DNA from: Acanthopleura granulata
Lineage: Eukaryota; Mollusca; Polyplacophora; Chitonida; Chitonidae
DNA length: 64,000 bases
Direction of reading: 5' to 3'
NCBI GenBank assembly: GCA_016165875.1
Contig: JABBOT010000034.1
Coordinates: 2,025,322 to 2,089,321 of the forward strand
A program made the position numbers and the translations under genes. Below the pieces are notes generated by a model. It did not search any database, was not told where the DNA came from, and was given only the letters and a program-made list of their open reading frames with translations. Positions 56,937 to 64,000 of the stretch are shown here, piece after piece; the stretch's first letter is position 1, and the number at the start of each line of letters is the position of its first letter.

Positions 56937-59900
56937 TACAGCACATGTATGTGTTTTGGTTTCTGTTGAAAGCCAATTTGGCTGAATTTCATCCAGTTGA
57001 GTGAAAGGCATGTTTTTCTTCCTCTGTACACAAAAGAGTAGGTTCATTTTATCCACCACTATTGTTAGTTAAGTTGAAGCACAAATTTCTGCTCGGCTTC
57101 AGATAATTAAGGCGACGTTCTTCTCTGATTCGTCATTCACTCCCTTCCTCATAAGTGACTGAAAGGATGTTGTGTATACTTAACAATTCCCTCCAGGCTA
57201 GATGTTTATATATCTCCAATTGGCTGTTCTCGAGGACAGTTTGATCCTCAGTGGATAAGCTGATCCGGATCTCACTGCCACCGTTATATCTAGATGCTGG
57301 TTGACTAATGTGTTCAAAGATTCAACCTTATGAACCCTGTTCGTTATAAAGGCCATGTAAGATGACATCATTCTTACAGTGTACATCACCTAACGTAAAA
57401 TGATTGGACTTTTTACCAGAGATATTCAAAGCAGTGACAGTTCAGAGTAAAGTGAGATCTTGTTTTTTAACATGGGCCATTCACTTCATGAGGTCCTAGC
57501 TGAATGCAAGATTAGGGTTAACTCCTAGTGGAATTTGCACTTCAGGTTTTAGTGTATATTCTGCCCACATTTGTGTCTTGATAAAGAAAGAATGATGATC
57601 TGTATGTGTAAATTAAATGCAAATTTAGTTGTTGCATGTACTGAATTAATTTAATTCTTCGAATGAGGTATGTAAGGTTTTTTAAACTATATACACTTTA
57701 ATTCTCACAACAGGACTTAAGTAAAAAGGTTATGTGCACTTTAGGCTGGCAGATTATTTAACACTTAATCTGAAGATTGGTATCTCTGATAACAGTAATT
57801 GTCACATATTTACTGACCACTGAATGCAAGGCCAAGGCATTTTCAAATGCTTTCATTGATGTTCCTGAAAATTAGCAAACTTAGTGTCCTTTCAGTTGAT
57901 TGATAGTAAGCTGTAGTCTGGAAAATTGAGACATTTTTGTAATGTATTGGCTTACACATGTATCACCTGAGTTTAATACACACCACAGTTCAACACCAAC
58001 GACTGTATCTGATTTCAGGAGAATTAGATTATGTTGTCACCAAATAGGCTAGCTGCTAATTGTGAGCTACTACCTACAGGCAACTTAATACACTAGGGAC
58101 GTGTCCTTGGCATGGGTCAATGGTGATTAGAGGTGCTAACTGGAGCAGGCAATGGAGCAGATCATGGCAGAATGGCTGAGAGGCTTTTCTTTCAATTGCC
58201 ATGCGAGTTGTGGCCTCTGACCAGAGATTTTGGGAATTAATCCCCTCCTGTGTTACTTGTTCATCGGTGGTAAATATGTGGTCAAAGTTACCTGTGTGGT
58301 CATTTGCACATGGAGTTCATCAGTCTTTAAGACCATTTGTCGTGTGTAATTGATCCTAATAAGTAGTATACATAATGCATTGGAGAGCTCCTCAGAAATT
58401 TGCTCTGAGGTTTATTGCTGCTAGCACTTTGGTTTTGTCCTGACCCATTAAACTATTTAAGTAAAGTTAAGATTCGTGATGGGCAAGTTTGTCAGTAACT
58501 TACCAGATGTCAGTGGTTTAACCAGGGCACTTCAGCTTCTACACCCATGAAACTGACACCCTTCCTATACGTCGTCGTATACAGTGGTAAGCCAAGTCAG
58601 TATTCAGGGTTTCTCACGAGTTCTCACAGGCTAAGGCAAGACAACAGGGGTACTCTCCCAAGGTAATGTAGCAGAAGACGGGATTTTGTGATAGTTGGAT
58701 AGTCGGCTCTGTCTTTTAAGGGAAAATGAAGTCTTACCCGATTTAGAGTCTTGAAATGCCAACATGACTTATTACTCAACTTTTTCACCTATTTGTAAGT
58801 TGTTTAATTAAGCATATTAATTGGCATCAAACACAGTCTGATAAATGTTTTGGGCGATCCAGTGTCCTCCGTCTAAAAAATTCACCATCATCATAAATAA
58901 AGGTATAAATAAAATGTTTTTGTGTATACAGTTGAAAAAAAAAAAAGAAATTACTGGAATATAGATAAACATGTGGACATATCTATACATGTACATATGC
59001 ATACGCATAAACATTAATGTTTGACACGAATAAATGAACTGTCAGATTCTTTCAGACATGTCTTTAGTTCTTCCCTAACCTTGTGTGCTTGTGTTGTTAA
59101 TTCCAAGTGAAATCTTCATTGGGCTCTGGTATTATTGTCAACCCAGTTTGACTATGGGTCTATTGTGAGCCGAGACTATGAGTTACTAAGTACACAATAC
59201 CCGCTTCTGTCCTGCCTCAGCATCTCTCATCATCCAGATATGCTTATTAGAATGTTTTTCTGAAGAGGCTACCTTGCCCTGTTTTATTAAGACTGGGTGC
59301 TATAGGGTATGGAGTCTGAGGAATGTCTGTTTGTGTGTCTTTGTGTATGCGTGTGTGTTGCAGTGGAATGGGCACCACCTGTTTAGCCATGAGAAAATAC
59401 ATTAACCTAGCTGAAGGAGAATTTGTTTGTAATTGTTAACTGTTTAGATATGTTTAACACACACACAAAAAAAATCTCATTTTGCATCTGGTAATTATTG
59501 CATATTTTTGACCGGTTAAAAAGAAGATGATGTTATGTGACATTATGTACAGTGCAGTGAGGGGCTTGTATAAAGTAGTGATCCATGGACGTCAGCTCCG
59601 TAAAAACATGACAGATTAACACTTTATGGTGGCTGAATGGTGAAAGAAATGAATGCTAACTTGCTTTAGGGCTTGCAAATAAATTTTTTTATTATCGTTA
59701 ATTAAGAAGGGTATGAGAGAAATTAAATAGACTATGTGAAGAACCATCGATGAAAAAAACGTTTATGCGTCATGAGCATATCAAGGTTTTATAGTAAATG
59801 TGCGAAATAATTCTTTATTTTTTTTCTATACATTAATATCAAGATTGAATTCATGACTAAGTTCACGAGCACTACAAAAGGCATTCTGTAGTAGAGCGGT

Positions 59901-61905
59901 TACCTGGATGGACTGCCAGTGAAGATCGAGTTGAGTAGATGCAATGACATTTATGATGTACACATTGATTTGATACATGTTAAGGATTTTACAGTCCGGA
60001 CATTCAGTAGCATTACCTTTGCGCTGTATATGGTATATGTAATGATGTCCAAGCACATAGGCTTAGCTTGTAAATAAATTAGGTGATAGTTCCAAATGAC
60101 CATTAGCATTAAATATTGCATGGGATTGAATGAATGAATGCTTATTGGTTAACGCCCTACTCAAGTGCATGGGATTGAGTCCAAACACTTATTTTTTGGG
60201 ATAAAAATGATTATTAGATACATGTAGATATCATAAATGATGTTTTCATTTTGAGCCCTGAAAATAGAAACCTTGATTTCATAAGATTAAATGGTAATTG
60301 TTTTTTGTTTTTTTGTTTTTTTTTGAAATCACGTCATTATCTGTGATAGTAGGTAGGTATGTTGGCCATAGTACTGTTTTTTTGGTGGACAGGGGAGGGA
60401 GAGGAGTTCAGTCAAGTCTGTAATATGAACTGCCTCTATAGTCAGGCCTTAATATAAAGGGTAGAGGTATGCGAGTTATCAGTCAAAAGCCCTTTTTGTC
60501 CCTTGGGTACACAGGTAGATTGACTTTAGTACACCCCAGATGACATCTTGATATCAGGTTAATGAGTGGTTAAAGGTGATGATTAAAGTAAAAACACTTG
60601 ACAACATGGTGTGACTGGTGGGTAGACATGTATGTATGCATATATACACGGATTCAGTGAAGCACGCAAAAAAAGAAAACGAAAATTTTCACAAAAAAAA
60701 AACCCTAAGAGGTAAGGGAAAACAAAAGGTGAAAAGCATTAAACTGTATACGTAAATAGGGTATGTATATCTTTGATTATATGAGATTACAACTGTTATA
60801 GAAAGAAAAACACACACACAAAAGAAAAAAACCTCTGCTAATCGTTGCCTGTGATTTAAAACAGTATTTTGATATATGGAGATGTCACGTAGCCACATAG
60901 ATTATGACCAGAAAGTGACATGGACAATAGCTTTGTACTTTTAGGACTCGCCTCTCACACCCAGATGCCTAATAATTGTAATGACACGGTTAGAAACCCA
61001 CCCCTAAGTCAGCGTGACTGACTGCACCTGGAGTTCTTACCTGGGCCAGTCTAAAATCTAGCAGAGGGGGTGACAGGCAGGGATTACCCCATGTTTACTC
61101 TACATGTGGTGTAACTTGACAGTGTGGCTGAAGAGTTCAAGTTTAGGTTGACAAGAGAAAAGAATGTTGTTTACAGAGGCAAGGCCAGAGTTTTAACAGG
61201 TGCCCTAGTTGTGTGTGTGTGTGTGCTCCCTTAAAGTGAGCTTATCAAGTGCAATTTCCACAAGTGTATCATACAGGACAGTGGATAAAATCAGAAAAAA
61301 AACGACATGATTTGACAGTTTGGTTTTATTATGCATATTCGTAGTTTCGATCATCTGGGTATATCACATGGAACCGAAGGTGATAAATAACGTTGGACTA
61401 AACTTGCTAAATGGTTGAAGTGCTGATTTTTTGCCGATTTCTAGTTCAATGAACTGCACGTCACAGAAACTGTCATATTTGAAGACTAGACAAGTTCTGA
61501 TTACTTTTCCAGAAAAATTTCTTGTCTAAAAGCTATATTTTTTAGGACAGAATCTTATTCAAGGCCTATCTCATCTTTTTTCTTTACCTCCAATCATGCC
61601 ATTAATTTAGTCATGTGACCAAACACAGTGCTGTTGATTGGCTGAGAGGTGCTAAGACATCACTGATGCATCACGTCACTTCTATAAATAGAATGGATTA
61701 GCTATTCAACAATGCTGTTTCACATTTATGAGTGCTTGTTCAAATTTGTGATGTATTTGAAAAATTAATGTGAAAATGAATAAAGCTCATCCAGTATATA
61801 ATGAGCGTCAAAAAGAGAGCGAGTTCACTGGATACATTTCCTGGCCTTCGCCGTCACTGTACAAGCTTGTTCCTCCATTGCTGTCAGTTAAAATATTGAT
61901 GCAAG
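56937..61905. other. non-coding DNA, no gene recognised
   Basis: About 5 kb of AT-rich sequence with chance-size ORFs. A possible SINE 3'-end remnant (GGTTAACGCCCTACTCAAG near 60,147) is too short to call. A short (GT)n tract lies near 61,210-61,223. No Cobl-like downstream exon was recognised. Confidence 0.5.
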
Positions 61906-62043
61906 TTTGTTACATTCAGTTTTGGGAACTCATAGCCTTTTTGTTACATTCAGTTTTGGGAACTCATAACCTTTTTGTTATATTAGGTTTTGGGAACTCA
62001 TAACCTTTTTGTTACATTCAGTTTTGGGAACTCATAACCTTTT
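61906..62043 (+). repeat. 34-bp tandem repeat, 4 copies
   Basis: GGGAACTCATA recurs at 61,924, 61,958, 61,992 and 62,026, exactly 34 bp apart. The unit includes TTTTTGTTACATTCAGTTTT before it; the third copy reads TTATATTAGG in place of TTACATTCAG. Confidence 0.95.
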
Positions 62044-64000
62044 CAGTATAGGGTGTAAATTATTTTAATTTTTTAAATTATTAGCCAACATGAAAGTGTA
62101 CATATCTGGTTATATACATGGATAAAATCGGTTCTCAGCCTGAGAGACCATTCAGGTCACATTACACACCCATCTGTCTGCAGTACAAATTATGTCATTA
62201 TGGCGTCAGCGATTAAAAGGTCACAAAGACTGTTACTTTTGAGTCAGAAAATATGTGTTTGAATCCCGTAATCCCAAAAGGTACCAACCTAATGTCAATC
62301 TACATGAAATATTATGGTTAACTATTAAAATGAAAAGATTAAGTTTTGAATCAGGAAATATATGTGTTTGCATCTCAGGGACTGACCTAGTGCACATCTG
62401 TATACAATATTATGGACCCGGAATTCAAAATTTTTTGTTCAGCTGAGGAATTATAATTGTTGATTATTAATTTGTACCTTAATTGCATTCCTCTTGTTAA
62501 TCAAGCACCGTTCATTCCTGAATTCCTCAGCCCCGGAGATGACTTGATATGCGTAATGTGTACAGAGCAAGAGGTCTTGTAGCCATGTGTCTGGTCTAGA
62601 TAAAGTAAGTTGTTCGTCATTTTACGTGCGCTGAAAACCATTGTATATGAACTGAAAGCTAGCTGTTATGGCCCAAACAAACTGAAACCTCTGCAAACTA
62701 AAATGTAGCTAATTCTCAGTTACCTCACACCTGCAATCTGCAGGTATGTTGAAAATTTAAATAGGACATGATTGTTCCTTTCCAATATGTGCCTGTGCAT
62801 GCTGCTATTGTCTGGGGGTACAGGGGGATTGGAGGTGGTTGGTTTTATGTTGGGAAGGAGGGGGGATGGGGTAAGGTTACATCTGGATTTCATCTGTCAG
62901 TTTAGCCAGTATTATATACTGCTCCACCCCCCTGTAAGTGATATATTTATATACTGGTTGATTCCATGTCTTTTCTGTCTGCATAAGTTCTACAAGAGGA
63001 TGGACAGGGCTAGTCCACTTCAGCTCCTAACTCTAGGGGTATGTGTGTCTATAGACATTGTACATGGAGTAGCCTCTTGCTACTCTTGCTACTAATTTTT
63101 AATCACACATGCCTAAGCTTTAACTCCATGGCCTTACAACTTAATTTGCAGTGTGGTTGTCAAAGGATGACTGCCTAGGCTTGCAGGTGTTAATTATTAC
63201 AGGGCAGAACAATTTATTTCTTTAGCAGAAGGCAGGACAGTTTATACCAGCCTTTCCCCCCTCCTCTGTGAGAGAGTCTTGGTAGAATCTAATAAACTGT
63301 CCTGGCAGGTTGATTCACCTCCTGTATCACATGACCCTAAACCCTTCTGTCTACCCCTCCCCTTCCCCCCTTACTCCCGTGGCTGCAAACTGTGAAGTTG
63401 ACATTAGCATGTCCTAGGAGTAACTCCAGTATCTGAGGCCAGGTTTTCTTCATGGCTACAGTTGTGAGAGATTCAGAATTCAGCTTGCCGGGTTTGTTAG
63501 CTATAGTTTCTCATCCTACTGTGACTGTTGTTTGCTGACAACCCACCAGCCTAAGGAGTGTATACATGCAGGGAGTCGCCAGTTTGATATATGCCCCAAC
63601 TGCTGCTGTCTTTTATTACAATAGCCTTAAGCCTGCACTACCTGAGCGTCTGGTGTACAGGTATGCCTTAACAGCTCAGGGCAGGTATGCGAGAAGGCAG
63701 GTAGGCTGGCTCACTGACTGAGAACAGGTGAGCAGGGCTAACGAGTTAGACTACAGGTGAGCTTAGGCTAAGAGCTGTTCCTAACCCCAGACACAGACCG
63801 GGATCAGGAAGGTTGTGTTGTCGCCAATTTACCTGTAATAACTGGCCACCTCCTGGATGTGTGTTGTTGTTTTTCAACGGAGGCCCAAATCTCTTGAACT
63901 CCAGAAAACCCAGAATTCCAGGCATACAATGGCCTTAGGAAGGATTTATTGATGTTGGGGAATTTTAGCGGAGTGTTCTTTGCTCAAGGAAAAGTGCTCA
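62044..64000. other. non-coding DNA, no gene recognised
   Basis: The last 600 bp are GC-richer and carry several CAGGTGAGC or CAGGTATG strings near 63,659-63,760 that resemble splice donors. No open frame with matching acceptor or recognisable protein precedes them, and CAGGT is common throughout the window. Confidence 0.45.

Noticed and set aside
60136..60170. SINE 3'-end fragment
   Set aside because: Only about 20 loosely matching bases (TTATTGGTTAACGCCCTACTCAAG region); too short to separate from chance.
63650..63770. Cluster of splice donors (CAGGTGAGC, CAGGTATGC)
   Set aside because: No exon-like open frame precedes them, and CAGGT is enriched across the window.

Overview
This window looks like AT-rich animal DNA, most likely from a mollusc or another lophotrochozoan. 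The evidence is the absence of compact ORFs, an exon with clear GT/AG splice borders, many copies of a tRNA-headed SINE ending in (AAAT)n of a type common in mollusc genomes (from memory, possibly the MetaSINE superfamily), frequent ACATGTA strings, and several short inverted-repeat (MITE-like) families. The species cannot be fixed from the sequence. There is no prokaryotic or viral gene organisation, no rRNA or convincing tRNA gene, and no CRISPR array.

Only one protein-coding segment can be supported: a 279-bp internal exon at 47,447-47,725 on the + strand. It carries a proline-rich patch, an acidic low-complexity linker and the first beta-strand (VELNVILPNG) of what looks like the N-terminal ubiquitin-like domain of a cordon-bleu (Cobl) family actin-nucleation protein. 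No partner exon was recognised, so the rest of the window is most simply introns and flanking DNA of this gene.

Layout: 1-31.9 kb is mostly unique non-coding DNA with scattered SINEs, decayed dispersed repeats, small tandem repeats (16 bp at 8.3 kb, ~130 bp at 8.9 kb, 50-54 bp at 18.3 kb, ~22 bp at 25.2 kb) and a palindromic foldback element at 29.2 kb. At 31.9-32.5 kb there is a 15-copy, 38-bp minisatellite. From 32.5-46.1 kb the DNA is again unique with SINEs. From 46.2-55.0 kb four minisatellites flank the exon: 45 bp with a 270-bp higher-order period, 42 bp x 10, a 15/24-bp two-unit array, and 44 bp x about 51. From 55-64 kb the DNA is largely unique, with MITE copies and a 34-bp x 4 repeat.

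The least expected structures are the minisatellite cluster around the exon, the two-unit 'binary' array, two candidate MITE families (one placed as an inverted pair around the 44-bp array), and strong local enrichment of ACCTG/CAGGT. The long ORFs at 32.0, 46.1-47.3, 49.3-50.7 and 52.7-55.0 kb come from repeat periodicity and are not annotated as genes.
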